Shown here piece by piece: positions 30,359 to 41,201 of a stretch of DNA of 64,000 bases (position 1 is the stretch's first letter; each line of letters starts with the position of its first letter). The notes below the pieces were generated by a model. It made no database searches and had not been told where the DNA came from. It saw nothing but the letters and a program-made list of their open reading frames with translations. Position numbers and translations under genes: made by a program. Source of the stretch: Plectosphaerella cucumerina (taxonomy: Eukaryota; Ascomycota; Sordariomycetes; Glomerellales; Plectosphaerellaceae); the NCBI GenBank assembly GCA_020746995.1, contig JAGPXD010000001.1, positions 124,001-188,000 on the forward strand. The letters are read 5' to 3'.

Positions 30359-31975
30359 CTTCAAGGCCTGCTGGGGTGTTGTGTAGCTACGTGGATATCG
30401 CGTCGGCCGTGAGTGTTGGAGGTGGTATGATTCCAGGTTCTGGAGGTGTGAAGGCAGGAAGGGAACAGGTGAACAATCAATTGGGGAAGGGAAGGTAAGT
30501 AAGTAGGTAGGTAAGAAGAGTGACTGGGTGGAGGGGGTTCTTAAGAACCTCCCAGTCTGCGAAATGAGCCCGGCAACGCCTAGCTGTGTTTCCACCTACC
30601 TTGCTAGGTACCGTAGCTAAGGCAAGGTGCCTCAGCTTAGAATAAGCTCCCCAGGAACGGCAAGAACGGGCAACATGCGCACCAACGTCAGTGGCTCGCG
30701 GCTGCACCCCCGGCGGTCGATCTGAGACCCTGGAAGCCCATCAGGGTGCCGCGGGAGACTGTTGCCACATGGACTTCGAGGCGGGAACGAAGCAGTTTGC
30801 TCTTATTCGAATGATCCTCGGATCTTCCGATGTAGACCCCTGACACGGGTTTCCATCATCCCGTGTTTTTAAGCATCTTCTTTACCGTGATGTGTTTGCT
30901 GTTTGAAGTGGTCGTACACCAAGTACGAGATGCTGCTTGCATGGCATGGATCGACGGCAGCTTGCACCGAGCCTGCCGTGGGTGCGCTCGGATTTGAGGA
31001 CTCGGAGCTTTGGGATGGATAGCGCTCCCTAATTCCACCCAAGCGCACTAGCCAGACACCTACAGGTAAGCTTAAGCATAGCTGGTGATCGTCACGGGCT
31101 CCTGCTGTGATGGACTGAGCATGCGGACGATGATGGCCGGAGCCCTGGAGGGGATTGAAGATGGAATGAAGTGCAAGGGTCCAGTCCGGCGTCCGAAGCC
31201 GCATTAGCGCTCAGCGCCTCGCCAACGGATTGACCAATCGACGACGCCAGAAGCACGCCTCCTGGGCCCCTGAGCGCATTTGAGCAAGATACATCTGTGG
31301 GTCTCGGCCCCGGGAAGCTGGGGCCAAGCCTACAGCACCTTCCTTGGACGACATGGCTTCACATCCCATTGTCTCCTGCCCTCCAGGTCGCTTGTGATGT
31401 CGCCCGCGCCGTTTATCACCGCCCCTTCCCGTTGGCTCCCGCCCATCCGGGTTGGTCAGCGCTGCACTGGGCTAAGGTCGCCCTCGTGGTGCTGCTACCT
31501 GGGGAAAAACCATAGCATGTCTAAAGTCACATGGACCCTGGGGGCCTTCTGATCTGGCAGACTCCCTTGCTCAGACATTTCTCGATGCTTGCATTCCACA
31601 ACTTCACCATAACGACAGACGCCTCGGATCGGACAAGCAAGCGAAGCTTCCCTCCGTGACAGACGGCACACTCGGCCAACCCACCTGCTTTGCAAACGAT
31701 CACCACAGCGCCTTGGCGCTTGTCGCCGAGACTTTGTCGCCTCGAACTTGCTCAATTGCCCGCACCCGCACCCACCCCTTCGACAGCATTCACCACAAGC
31801 ACGAAGATTTCGGCCTGGCGATCCCTCTCGGCATCCGAATTGCCTTCTTTCGACTGGAACCCGATACACAAGCATGATGACGGCTATTTGAGAAGAAGGA
31901 ACAAATAGCCCTCTACCTTGTTGTTCACGGCCATTTCTTTCCGAGCACACTGTCCGCCATCGCACCAGTCCCACC
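30359..31975. other. Shared divergent upstream region, BIM1-like / metalloreductase
   Basis: 1.6 kb between two outward-facing metal-related genes. Near the BIM1-like start is a run of GTAA/GTAG four-base repeats (about 30494-30514) and a near-palindrome at 30599-30627. The metalloreductase side is C/T-rich. No further gene recognised. Confidence 0.5.
30599..30627. repeat. Near-palindrome with CCTTGC / GCAAGG arms
   Basis: CCTTGC and GCAAGG frame a centre containing CTAGGTACC. It lies about 240 bases upstream of the BIM1-like start, inside the shared metal-gene region. It could be a regulatory dyad, but CTAGGTACC-type strings are, to my knowledge, common in Sordariomycete intergenic DNA. Confidence 0.4.
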
Positions 31976-34038
31976 ATGAGCCACGCTCACCACGGAGGCG
32001 GAGGCGGGGTGGGAAGCCGACAGGATATCAACAAGTCGCTCGCTGAGTCGTACTGGTACCTCATTGCTGGCGCCACCGGATTCGCTGCTCTGGTCCGCGT
32101 CGCGAACCACCTGGAAAGTCGGCGGCGGTAAGCCCTCGTTGGCAATTCTGTGTGATATTCCACGGATCAACTGACTCGCATCGCAGCCTTCGACGACTCC
32201 ATGCAGAGTCCGTAGCTCATCCGACCAAGCCTACCAACTGGCTGACCCAGGCATGGGCAACAGCGACCGCGGTTGTGCGAGAGGCGTCCAACCCCCGATT
32301 GTTCATGCCGGTTAGATTCTTGCGCTGGGCTTCGCCGCCCTCGCTCGGCCGTGTCATCGTCCTCCTGGCCTACTGGGCTGTCATTATATACATGATGGCA
32401 GGACACGGCGCCATCATCGACGGATACAGCCACTGGGAGCAACTCGCCTTTCGCAATGCCTGGACCACGATCATGCAAATGCCCTTCCTCTACCTTCTCG
32501 CCATGAAGGTCAATCCTATTGGTCTTTTGACGGGGATTTCCCACGAGCGTCTCAATTGGCTGCATCGCTGGGTCGGCCGAACCATGCTCGTCACCGCCAC
32601 GGTTCATGGCTTCTACTTTTGGACCATCTGGGTGAGGGGCGACTTTGTTGAATGGCAGATGCGCATTCTCCCCCGGACGAAGGAGGGCCTCGGGGCATGG
32701 GCCGTCCTGCTGTGGACCTTTCTCACAACATTCCGTCCCCTCCGCCACTTGGCATACGAAGTCTTCGTCGCCCAGCACGTACTTTCGTACATCTTCCTCA
32801 TCTACCTAGTATACGTTCACATTGGAGGCGTCGGTGTCCAGTACGTCTGGTTCACGATTGCAACCGTCTGCTTCGATCGAGCCGCGCGCTGGGGTTTGCT
32901 GGCCTACCAGAACCTGCGCCTGAAGCCTGACAGGAGCAACTGCAAGGGCATGCGACGTGTCGGACACCAGGCGCAGCTGCGTGCCGTTGGGACGTCCACC
33001 ACAGTCGTCACCATAAAGGATGTCCACTTCTCCTGGAGGCCTGGCCAGCACCTTTACCTATGGATGCCGCGACTCGGCCCGCTCGAAGCACACCCCTACA
33101 CCGTCGCGTGCGCCCATCAGCTCCCGGAGACCTGCATCTGCAACTCGGTGCAGCTGGTCGTTCGGAAACACGGTGGCTTCTCCAAACGTCTCCACGATCG
33201 CGCGAGGAAGATGGAAGATGAGGGCCGTGGCAGTGACTGTCTGACTGCCTTCGTCATCGGCCCCTTTGGCGCACCACCGAGATGGGATATTTACGAGACT
33301 CTGATTCTCATATCCGCATCTACCGGCGCCTCATTCACGCTGCCAATTCTTGAGGCTGTCGTTCAGAGCAAGCAAAACACCTGCGTCAAGCGAGTCGATT
33401 TCATACTCCTTGCCTGCCAGGGCGAGGAGATTGATTTCTACCTGCAGCGACTCAGAGGCGCCATCACGAAAGCGCGAGTTGTTGACCTCGAACTGACAGT
33501 CCACATCGCCGTGACTCGCTCCGATATCGACAGCCAGATGTTTAGCGATATGCTCCACGACGGCAACCTCGGACAATCACAGGAAGGGCGGACCTCTTCA
33601 CCCGACTCTGCTTCAACTTCTACATTACAGAAAAGGAGGCCTGCTAGCGCCAGCAAGTGCTGCCAGTCAAGCGCATGCGTCCATGGGCAGTCCGAGGCAG
33701 ACGCCATCACGCCGGCGGCCGCCAGCTCACCAATGCCTGACCTGGAAAAGGGGCTTCGAGACGACTTGTCCGCCAAGAGCAGCAAGGAGGCGTACTTGGA
33801 GAAAGAGACGAAGGCCACCGGGCCAATTCGCGAATACACATCCCGCCCAGATATTGAGGCTCTCATCCGCGGACCCGTCGAGGAAACAGGAGGCGAGACG
33901 TCGGTCGTGGTGTGCGGCGGCCCCTCGCTGACGAGCTCGGTGCGCAACAGTGTCACCAGCCTCGCAGATGAGCGAGCCGTGCACAAGGGGACAGGCGCCC
34001 AGGGCATCCATCTGTTTGTGGAGGAATACTGCTTTTAG
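31976..34038 (+). CDS. Ferric-reductase-type transmembrane metalloreductase (FRE family)
   Basis: Plasma-membrane flavocytochrome that moves electrons from NADPH through FAD and two hemes to extracellular Fe(III) or Cu(II). Two exons, 31976-32127 and 32187-34038, give 667 residues. The ferric-reductase membrane domain contains paired heme histidines spaced as usual (HRWVGRTMLVTATVHGFYFW; later LRHLAYEVFVAQHVLSY). The FAD site is the block HPYTVACAHQ after HFSWRPGQHLYLWMPRLG, and an NADPH-binding domain with ISASTGASFTLPIL follows. A long Ser/Lys-rich insert at about 520-600 precedes the end, which carries VVVCGGPSL and the terminal aromatic (YCF). The start codon is ATG at 31976, giving a His/Gly-rich N-terminus (MSHAHHGGGGG). 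Preference for iron or copper cannot be told from sequence. Confidence 0.9.
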
Positions 34039-34257
34039 TGGTTCTGTTCCACCAGATTATTGCATCGAGAGAGCGTTCTTTTGCATTATACCCTCAGGCA
34101 CGCACATGGCATGCACACAACACAGGTCAAGAGGACCTCGGTTTCTAGGAAGGAATCATGTCTTGATCGCTATGGAGGTCCGATGTGATGTGCTCGCCTG
34201 TGCTGATCTGCCCATCTAACCTACCCCCCCCTTCCCGCGTCAACCAACTGCACTGAT

Positions 34258-37200
34258 CTAAAATTGCGTCCCATGGCCTCGCCATGGTGGCCCGCCCCCG
34301 TTGCTACCAGCGCCGGCCGTGCTGACGCCAAAATTGTGCAGTCTCTCTCCGATGAGGTAGGCTTCGTCCCTGATGCGGGTCTTCCAGGAGCTGAAGACGC
34401 GAAGAATGCTCCAAAGGGTAGCAGCTGCGATGGCGCTCAGAGCCGCGGCCGGGTACGACAAGCGGTAGATAATGGTCAGGTCGTGTGGCGCTGGTGCCGG
34501 CACGCCGAGCATGCCGCGGCGCTCGAGCATGGCTGTGACCTGTGCTGGGCCGAAAATGGCGATACTGGCGAGGACGAGGCCGGGGATGACAAACGCGCGG
34601 GTCAATACCCCGACGTCTGGGCGAAGCCAGCCGCGACGGAGGACGGCGCGGACGGCACCAGCGGCGCGGGTCCCGGCGTAGAGGCTGGTGATGGCACGGG
34701 CTCCCAGCCTGACGTAGAGGAGGCCCAGGGTCCACGACTGGATGACGTGGGCAGTGTGCCGATTGGGCACGACAGCCCCGCTCGTAACAACGCCGTCGCT
34801 TGGGCTGCTGCTCGTTACGACGAGAGGGCCGGGGGGGTTGATGTAGGTATGCATCGGGATGATGAGATACAGCTCCATGACGGATGCTAGAATGACCGGG
34901 AAGACGACCAAGAGCATCGCGTATGTGTAGCAAAATTTGGCACCCTGCCACAGGCCAGCACCGAGGCGGCGTGCGGTGTCGCTGGCCCGGGCAGGGGACA
35001 GAGCCTGGGTAGCGGCGAGCGCAATCCTCTTTCCGATGGTGCGGGCGCGGAAGATGAGGTAGGCCAGCGAGCCGAGGATGTGAACGCCAATGCTGAACGC
35101 GTAGATATCGTTCGTTCTCGCGTGGGCGGGGATCATCAGCTTGAAGATCCTGCGTCCGAAGATCAGGGGGACGATGGTGAAGCCCACCCCCGTCACGGCG
35201 GCAAATATCCAGATGAGGAGGACGAATATGAACATGCGCGACCGGAAGTTGGGAGGGACGTAAGCAAGCTGGTACTGGTCAGAAGCGTAGACTTCGGCGG
35301 CTCCAGCGTCGACATTGGCGTCTTTGGGTATGCCGTCCTCGGTGACATCGAAGAAGACACGCCTTCCCTTCGGGATCTTGACCTGATCAGAGGCAGGCGT
35401 GCGCACGAAGAGACCGTCCTTGACCAGCTGACCGGTGCGAACCAGCTGTCGCTTCTTCAGGACCATGGTCCGCATCTTTTCTGGAGAAATGGATGAAGTT
35501 GGCCTTGCCTTGCCGCCCTCGAAGAGATCGTTCCAGGTCTTGGGCACGACCTCGTTGTTCTTGTTAAGCTCCAGGAAGTATCGTCGCCACCATGGCCTGG
35601 CCATATGCGGCGACCCGCTGCGCAGCGCAAGGAGACCCTCTTCGTCAATGCGGCGCTCGCCAAAGAGGAACCAGCTGAGGCGCAGGAAGCGGGCGCACTT
35701 CCTTAACCACCACGTATACATGGCATGCAAGCCATCGCTTGGTCTGAAGAACTTAACGGCCAGAGGCATGGCGAAGTTGTAGAAAAGGAGGTCGATGGGG
35801 AACTCTAGGACGGGTTCGTTCGAGGAGTAGTGGATCGGTAGAACACTGGGAATGGAGAGGCAGAGGCCCCAGACGACACCGCCAAGGCAAATTATGACGA
35901 GGGCGCCGTACACAAAGGCCGAGAATAGGATTTTCCTGAGCTGTGTCGTGACATTGCGCTCGAGCACATCCCGGACGGGATGGAACTCTGGGTCATCGGG
36001 ATCGCGGATGAAGTCTACACAAGTTAGCCCCGTACGTCTGAGCGGGTGAGAGGGTAGCTTACAGAGCACGCCTTTGCGCATGATCTTGCGGCACATGGAC
36101 ACGAAGAGGGCAAAGTGAAACATGTACCCGGTGCCCACGAACCAGTGCACAAAGATGGATGTCAGGGGGAATTGTAGCGTGAAAGCAAGCCGAGATTTCA
36201 TGGTGGCACCCTCGAAAAGAGGCAGCAGGGCCACATCCAGAAGCAGGCCGCAGTAGAGAGGGAAAACAAGCATCTCGATGCTGATGATCAGAATGACCTT
36301 CATGACACCGCTGGCTTGGTTAAGAATGTCGATGAGGGATGCCTCCCACTCTTGCGCAACCTGTCCGCTGGAGAACGGGGCGCCTCTGCGCAGGTAGAGG
36401 GCACCGGTGGCGCAGATGCTGGTGTATCCGCAAAGTATAGCCCAGAACCGGTCGGTCCCGGACCACGACGCCAGATCCAGTGTCACGGCAGTAGGCGCAG
36501 AGGAACCCCCGATGCTTATGACCCACGATGAAGGGTCAAGAAGCTGCCGAGGGATTTCCTTTGCATAGCCTGCCAAACGGATGCCGTAGTCAATCGTCAA
36601 GAAAAACAGTTCAGCTGCTTTTGACGGTAGTCCACCATCGACGATCAGTGCCACGGCATCGACCAGGCCGAAAAAGATGGATGCCACGTGGAGCTTGAGA
36701 TCGATAAGGGCCATATGGCTGATGGCGGAGAATGTCGGCACATCAAGGTTCGAGGGCACAGGAAAGTCGTTGACAATAGCGTCTGCCACCCTCATGGTTG
36801 CGTTGCTGCTGATGGTCCAGGTGTGCCTCATCAGTGCGTGGCAAGACCTCTGCGCCGAGGGCAGCCACCACCCAAAGGCCTTGCCGGTGTAATACATGAG
36901 TGCGAGAAAGCCGCTGCAAGCCGAGGCCGTCAGAGAGACGACGACGTCCTGCACGAACTTTGTAAGGCCGAAGACCATGTTCAGCAGGCGTGAGGGATTC
37001 ATCAAACCCCAGATGCTGACGCGCCCGATGTTGTACGGGAGAAACACGCAGACAAAAATGGTGACGGAGACAAGAACCGCGCAGAAGACGGCGTTTTGGA
37101 ACAAGCCCACCAGGGGACCTCTCATCCCGATGAGTTCCAGGATGCCATCAATGTCCTCTGCGTCGTCCACGGCTTCGGGGTCGATGCCGGCAGCCGCAGC

Positions 37201-39528
37201 CGCCTCGATGACCTCTGGGTCCCTATCTTCCAGCATTTCATCTTCGGGAATGTCCTCGAAGTCGTCGTCGTCTTCGTCATCATGGTCATGGTCGTGGCCG
37301 TGATCATGTTCATGTTCGTGATCGTGATGGTGGTCGTGCTCATGGTCGTGATCGTGGTCGTGCTCATCACCCAGCATGGCACCGTGCCCGGCGTCGAGCT
37401 CTATCTCGCGAGCTGCCTCAACATCCCCCCACATGAAGTCTGCGAGGCGATCCATCATGCCCCTTTGCAGTGGAGGGCGAACGGCAAGAGCCCCGTCGGC
37501 CGGTTCGACTTCAGGAACAACCTCGTCGTTTGGTGGAATCACTTGAGGTTCCGCCACTTGGGGTTCCGGTGCATCATTGTGCGCGTGCACCGAGGCAACA
37601 TCCGAGGCGATGGTGCTGAGGTCGTCAAGACCTTGTAAACGTTCGAGATCCTCGTCGGGGGAGCCTGACTTCTCCCTGTCAGCTGCGTCGGGTTGCTCGG
37701 TGGGTGTTTGGACAGGCAGCCCGGCAAAGGACCAGCTGTTGTTGGCAAGAGGGTTGACCGTCTCATGTCGCTGGGGGCCGTCTGACACGGCACGGGGACG
37801 GAGAGGCTGAAAAGAGGGAGGAGAAGGGTGTGTCTCGGTGTCATCCGCAGCGGCGGGGCCGTCCGACGCACCCTCGACGTCCTTGCCCTTGCCCTTGACA
37901 TCGGTCGTGGGCTGAACTCCGTTGAACTGGCGAACATGATCCAGATCTGGGTTTTCAGGGAGCCATGCAAAATGCGGTGCTGTGGGGGCCGGCATGAGAG
38001 TGGGTGTCGGAAATGATGCCGACGCTGTGTTTGGTGTTTCACCTGCAGCCATTCCAGCCTCGGGTCCTGTGGCACCTTCTTTCTTCTCCATCATGGAGCG
38101 GGTGACGCGGGCCCAATAGCCCAGGCTCTCCTCAAGGTTCTCGTCCTCGATGGCCTTAAGGATGCGGGTAGGGTCGCCGTCCTCTTGACGGTAGATGCGA
38201 AGGTATTCGTGTACCGTCGCGACAGGGCTGTCCTGTGGCGGCCGCTGCGGTGGTGCCGCCTGGGGCAGTGGCGTGTTGTCGTTGCTCGCAGTGTCGGCGG
38301 CAGCACTGTCCGGGGGTGTCGGCAGAGCTGGATCCTCGCTGGCGCTGGATTCAGTGATGTTCTCAAACGTATTCCCCGTGCCGTTGGTTACGCGGCCGCC
38401 GGGAGAACCTATCTCGGCCTGCTCGACCGGCTCGGCCGGCTCATCTGGCACATGTGCGGGGTCTTGAGGGTTCTCCATCTCCCTTGCCCGCAGCCGCTCC
38501 TCGCGCAAGCGGACCTCTTCCAATGCAGCCCTCATGTTGATCTCGGGCTGCTGCTGCACAACGTAGTCTCTGACGAGAATAACGAGGATGAAGCAGACAA
38601 TAACGAGGATCGTGATGATCTGGCCCTCGAGAACGTGGACAACCGTACGGTTGACCAGGGGATAGCGCGAAAGGTTCTGCAGAAAGGAGACATCGCTCAG
38701 GAGCGATGTATGTGCCTCCACGACAAGCGCCGGGGCTGCAGGGCATGTGCCCTCAAGTTGGGTATTGGCAGCCGCGAGTGATCCGGCTGCTGCTCTCATG
38801 ACGGCGGAGGAGAGCGAGTCGTTTGTTGAGATGTTGATACCACGCCAGGATGCGGTATAGGGGGCTCCAGAATAGTTTCGCAGAATCTCGCCCAGGCCGT
38901 CTGCGGCAGCTGACGCGGAGATCAATGGACTTGCCGGGCATGTGGATGTGGGATCGGACACCGCAACGTCGCCCATGTGACGCGGTGCGTGGACCGGCCA
39001 GAAGGGACCACCACCCCCGACCCCAATGTCGCTCAGCCAGAAAAGCAGAGACCAGACAGATCGCATGAGTCCGGGCAGGCAGCAGAGCCAAACGGTGATG
39101 ACCAGGGCTCCTCGGAGCCAGACCATCATGTTCTTGAAGAGATACTTGGCCACGTGCCCAATGAAGATGTGGACGGGCAAGGTAGTCGGCATCTGCGGCG
39201 AATAGAGTTTCGTGAAGCGGAACGGCGTCTTGCAGAGCTCGCAGTGCTTCTTTTGCGAGTGCGATAGCCATTCCATCAGGCAGTCCTGGTGGACGTATTT
39301 GATGCTGCCGCTGCATTTGCAGGGATAGAACAGCGGTTCGTCCTGGGTCGCTTCACCCCTGCAGATGCGACAGGTATCTGGGTCGGCATTGTTGTCGCTT
39401 GATCGCCATCGAGCTCCCTCGGGGGGATTCAAGTTGCCGCGAGAGTGATGACGGTGCGGCGCGGCGCGAAGCTGTTGCTCTGACGCGGCAAAGAGCTCCG
39501 GCAACGGGACGATTGGAGTGTCGTCCAT
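34258..39528 (-). CDS. SSM4: DOA10/SSM4-type RING-CH E3 ubiquitin ligase (MARCH6/TEB4 homologue)
   Basis: ER/nuclear-envelope ubiquitin ligase for ERAD-C and N-degron substrates. The N-terminal C4HC3 RING-CH has C53, C56, C70, C72, H80, C83, C96 and C99. Many membrane spans follow, with the DOA10-specific block KGVLYFIRDPDDPEFHPV and the late LRPDVGVLTRAF region. Reading straight through gives an open frame of 1756 codons. A 48-nt in-frame intron (36015-36062; donor GTAAGC, branch GCTAAC, acceptor TGTAG) sits exactly within GVLYFIRD, so the spliced protein is 1740 residues. Removal turns VLC plus 16 foreign residues into VLYFIRD, the family sequence. At about residues 705-760 is a His/Asp/Glu tract of unusual length. 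It is convergent with the metalloreductase gene, 219 bases between stops. Confidence 0.95.
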   Translation of the reverse strand: MDDTPIVPLPELFAASEQQLRAAPHRHHSRGNLNPPEGARWRSSDNNADPDTCRICRGEATQDEPLFYPCKCSGSIKYVHQDCLMEWLSHSQKKHCELCKTPFRFTKLYSPQMPTTLPVHIFIGHVAKYLFKNMMVWLRGALVITVWLCCLPGLMRSVWSLLFWLSDIGVGGGGPFWPVHAPRHMGDVAVSDPTSTCPASPLISASAAADGLGEILRNYSGAPYTASWRGINISTNDSLSSAVMRAAAGSLAAANTQLEGTCPAAPALVVEAHTSLLSDVSFLQNLSRYPLVNRTVVHVLEGQIITILVIVCFILVILVRDYVVQQQPEINMRAALEEVRLREERLRAREMENPQDPAHVPDEPAEPVEQAEIGSPGGRVTNGTGNTFENITESSASEDPALPTPPDSAAADTASNDNTPLPQAAPPQRPPQDSPVATVHEYLRIYRQEDGDPTRILKAIEDENLEESLGYWARVTRSMMEKKEGATGPEAGMAAGETPNTASASFPTPTLMPAPTAPHFAWLPENPDLDHVRQFNGVQPTTDVKGKGKDVEGASDGPAAADDTETHPSPPSFQPLRPRAVSDGPQRHETVNPLANNSWSFAGLPVQTPTEQPDAADREKSGSPDEDLERLQGLDDLSTIASDVASVHAHNDAPEPQVAEPQVIPPNDEVVPEVEPADGALAVRPPLQRGMMDRLADFMWGDVEAAREIELDAGHGAMLGDEHDHDHDHEHDHHHDHEHEHDHGHDHDHDDEDDDDFEDIPEDEMLEDRDPEVIEAAAAAGIDPEAVDDAEDIDGILELIGMRGPLVGLFQNAVFCAVLVSVTIFVCVFLPYNIGRVSIWGLMNPSRLLNMVFGLTKFVQDVVVSLTASACSGFLALMYYTGKAFGWWLPSAQRSCHALMRHTWTISSNATMRVADAIVNDFPVPSNLDVPTFSAISHMALIDLKLHVASIFFGLVDAVALIVDGGLPSKAAELFFLTIDYGIRLAGYAKEIPRQLLDPSSWVISIGGSSAPTAVTLDLASWSGTDRFWAILCGYTSICATGALYLRRGAPFSSGQVAQEWEASLIDILNQASGVMKVILIISIEMLVFPLYCGLLLDVALLPLFEGATMKSRLAFTLQFPLTSIFVHWFVGTGYMFHFALFVSMCRKIMRKGVLCKLPSHPLRRTGLTCVDFIRDPDDPEFHPVRDVLERNVTTQLRKILFSAFVYGALVIICLGGVVWGLCLSIPSVLPIHYSSNEPVLEFPIDLLFYNFAMPLAVKFFRPSDGLHAMYTWWLRKCARFLRLSWFLFGERRIDEEGLLALRSGSPHMARPWWRRYFLELNKNNEVVPKTWNDLFEGGKARPTSSISPEKMRTMVLKKRQLVRTGQLVKDGLFVRTPASDQVKIPKGRRVFFDVTEDGIPKDANVDAGAAEVYASDQYQLAYVPPNFRSRMFIFVLLIWIFAAVTGVGFTIVPLIFGRRIFKLMIPAHARTNDIYAFSIGVHILGSLAYLIFRARTIGKRIALAATQALSPARASDTARRLGAGLWQGAKFCYTYAMLLVVFPVILASVMELYLIIPMHTYINPPGPLVVTSSSPSDGVVTSGAVVPNRHTAHVIQSWTLGLLYVRLGARAITSLYAGTRAAGAVRAVLRRGWLRPDVGVLTRAFVIPGLVLASIAIFGPAQVTAMLERRGMLGVPAPAPHDLTIIYRLSYPAAALSAIAAATLWSILRVFSSWKTRIRDEAYLIGERLHNFGVSTAGAGSNGGGPPWRGHGTQF
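37245..37400 (-). repeat. His/Asp-Glu repeat tract within DOA10
   Basis: Degenerate GAY/CAY triplet repeats encode alternating D/E and H (for example HDHDHDHEHDHHHDHEHEHD), then a DDEDDDD run. It lies in the loop region between the long cytosolic insert and the next membrane segments. Seen directly; function unknown. Confidence 0.8.
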
Positions 39529-41201
39529 GGCGCTGGTAGGTGTCGGTCGGGATCAGCCGCCGTTGTTGAAGAGCTTTATGACTTCATGAGACTTCTGGGA
39601 GGCTCGGGGACTCGTGTCAGGCGTAGAGCTGGAGCAGAGGCACTCCGAGACGTATCGGGTTTTTGGGTCGGGTGTCGAGCTTGAAGTTGAAAGTAGAGGC
39701 GACGTGGGGCAGTCGCAAGGGTGCCGGGGGCGGGTATGTCGGTCGGCTGAATCGCAAACAGCAAGCAGGGAAGGTACCGCTGCTTGACAAGATAATAGCC
39801 TAGGGGATTTCGGAACAAAGTCCGTCTCGGTCAAGTCTGTGTCGGGCTGATGGACGAAGAGAGTTACGGCATTAGAAAAGGCCACCAGCCCACGCAAGAC
39901 TGATGGGTGCACTGTGATGTCGTTCCGATTCAAGTGGAAACAGTGCTGCTTACCTCAGCAGGACGTGCTGACTAACATCCAAGGGTTCCTTATCAGAAAA
40001 GGCTTATCTCCCTGTCCACCTTGCGTCCCGTCCTGTCACTCCGAGACAGCAGAAACACCGTCTACATCCATTCACATGCATACCTCTTGCAGGCTGGCAA
40101 ACCTGCAAATCCCGGGACTTGTTTTCCGGCGCATCTTCCCCGGTACCAAGTTCCAGCTGTCGCATAGTTCACGGCACCCATAGAGGTGATTGGGTGAGAG
40201 ATCCCGGCAGGAAACCGCGATGATGGTAACATGCAAGCATGCAGGAGCCCAGGTAATGATGTTGCCTGCACCTACCTACCCCTACCTACAGGATGACCAG
40301 ACCTACAGAATGGTTCGATACTTGGCATTGGCCGACCTCGCTGACCGACTTTGATCTATGGCGGTGTGCCGTTTTGAAGCGACCGAACATCACGTCCAGG
40401 CACCGCCATGCGAATCATTTTGAAGAGGCTCGGACCCGACGCTTGATGTCTGACCCAAAAGAACTCGCTTCACATCCTACGGGCTCACCAGCTTGTCCAA
40501 AGGGAACAGTAATGCCAGTGCTTGGGAAGCTCCCGTGAATGACGTTGATCTAGTACGTCACACAGGTGTTTGTGGTGGGCTGGAACGCCGGGTCCACTAA
40601 AGCTGGCATCCCTAGGCTCGAAACTTGGCACCTTTGCTCCGGAGGTGCATGTGGTGGCTGCTTTACCTGCCCGCCAGTGTGGCGGTTGCATGTGCCTGGA
40701 CGGGCGGGCATCGAGGCAGGTGTCAGATCAAGACTCGGAGAGTGATGGGGCATTTATTCTTTTTTCCCTCTCGTCTACTTTGCATCTTTCACCTCCTACG
40801 CCGTATCCTCCAACGTTGCATCCATGCTCCGACGTTGAAACGCCTGGGCCCCGACTCCCTTGGTCAAATTCATCGCATCGTTCGTCCGACGTGACACTCG
40901 AGGTCAAGCTCCACGTCCAGTGTCGCCCCCTGGCCCCACACCGTTCCCCCAAACACCTCCCCGGAAGTGGTTCCAAAGCTCGACGCCAGCCTCCTGCCGC
41001 ATCGTCGTGAAATCCTTCCTCACTGCATCTCTCCTCACTCGCCCACCCGAGTCTTTTGCACCGGTAGAAACAGGCAACGCCACGCCCTTCGGCACATCAA
41101 GTGCAGATAAGCATCGAGTCTTGTGACCCTGATCCCTCTCGGTCGGTCGCTCACTGAAAGTTGGGTCTGATTGCCAGACGCCATCACGTGCTAGCCCAGC
41201 C
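39529..41201. other. 1.7-kb divergent intergenic region
   Basis: Between DOA10 and the helical-repeat gene. CCTACC repeats occur at about 40270-40290; the 200 bases before 41202 are C/T-rich. No gene recognised. Confidence 0.5.

Noticed and set aside
37096..37638. Plus-strand frame rich in V/M/I opposite DOA10
   Set aside because: Antisense reading of the GAY/CAY repeats gives hydrophobic runs by chance.
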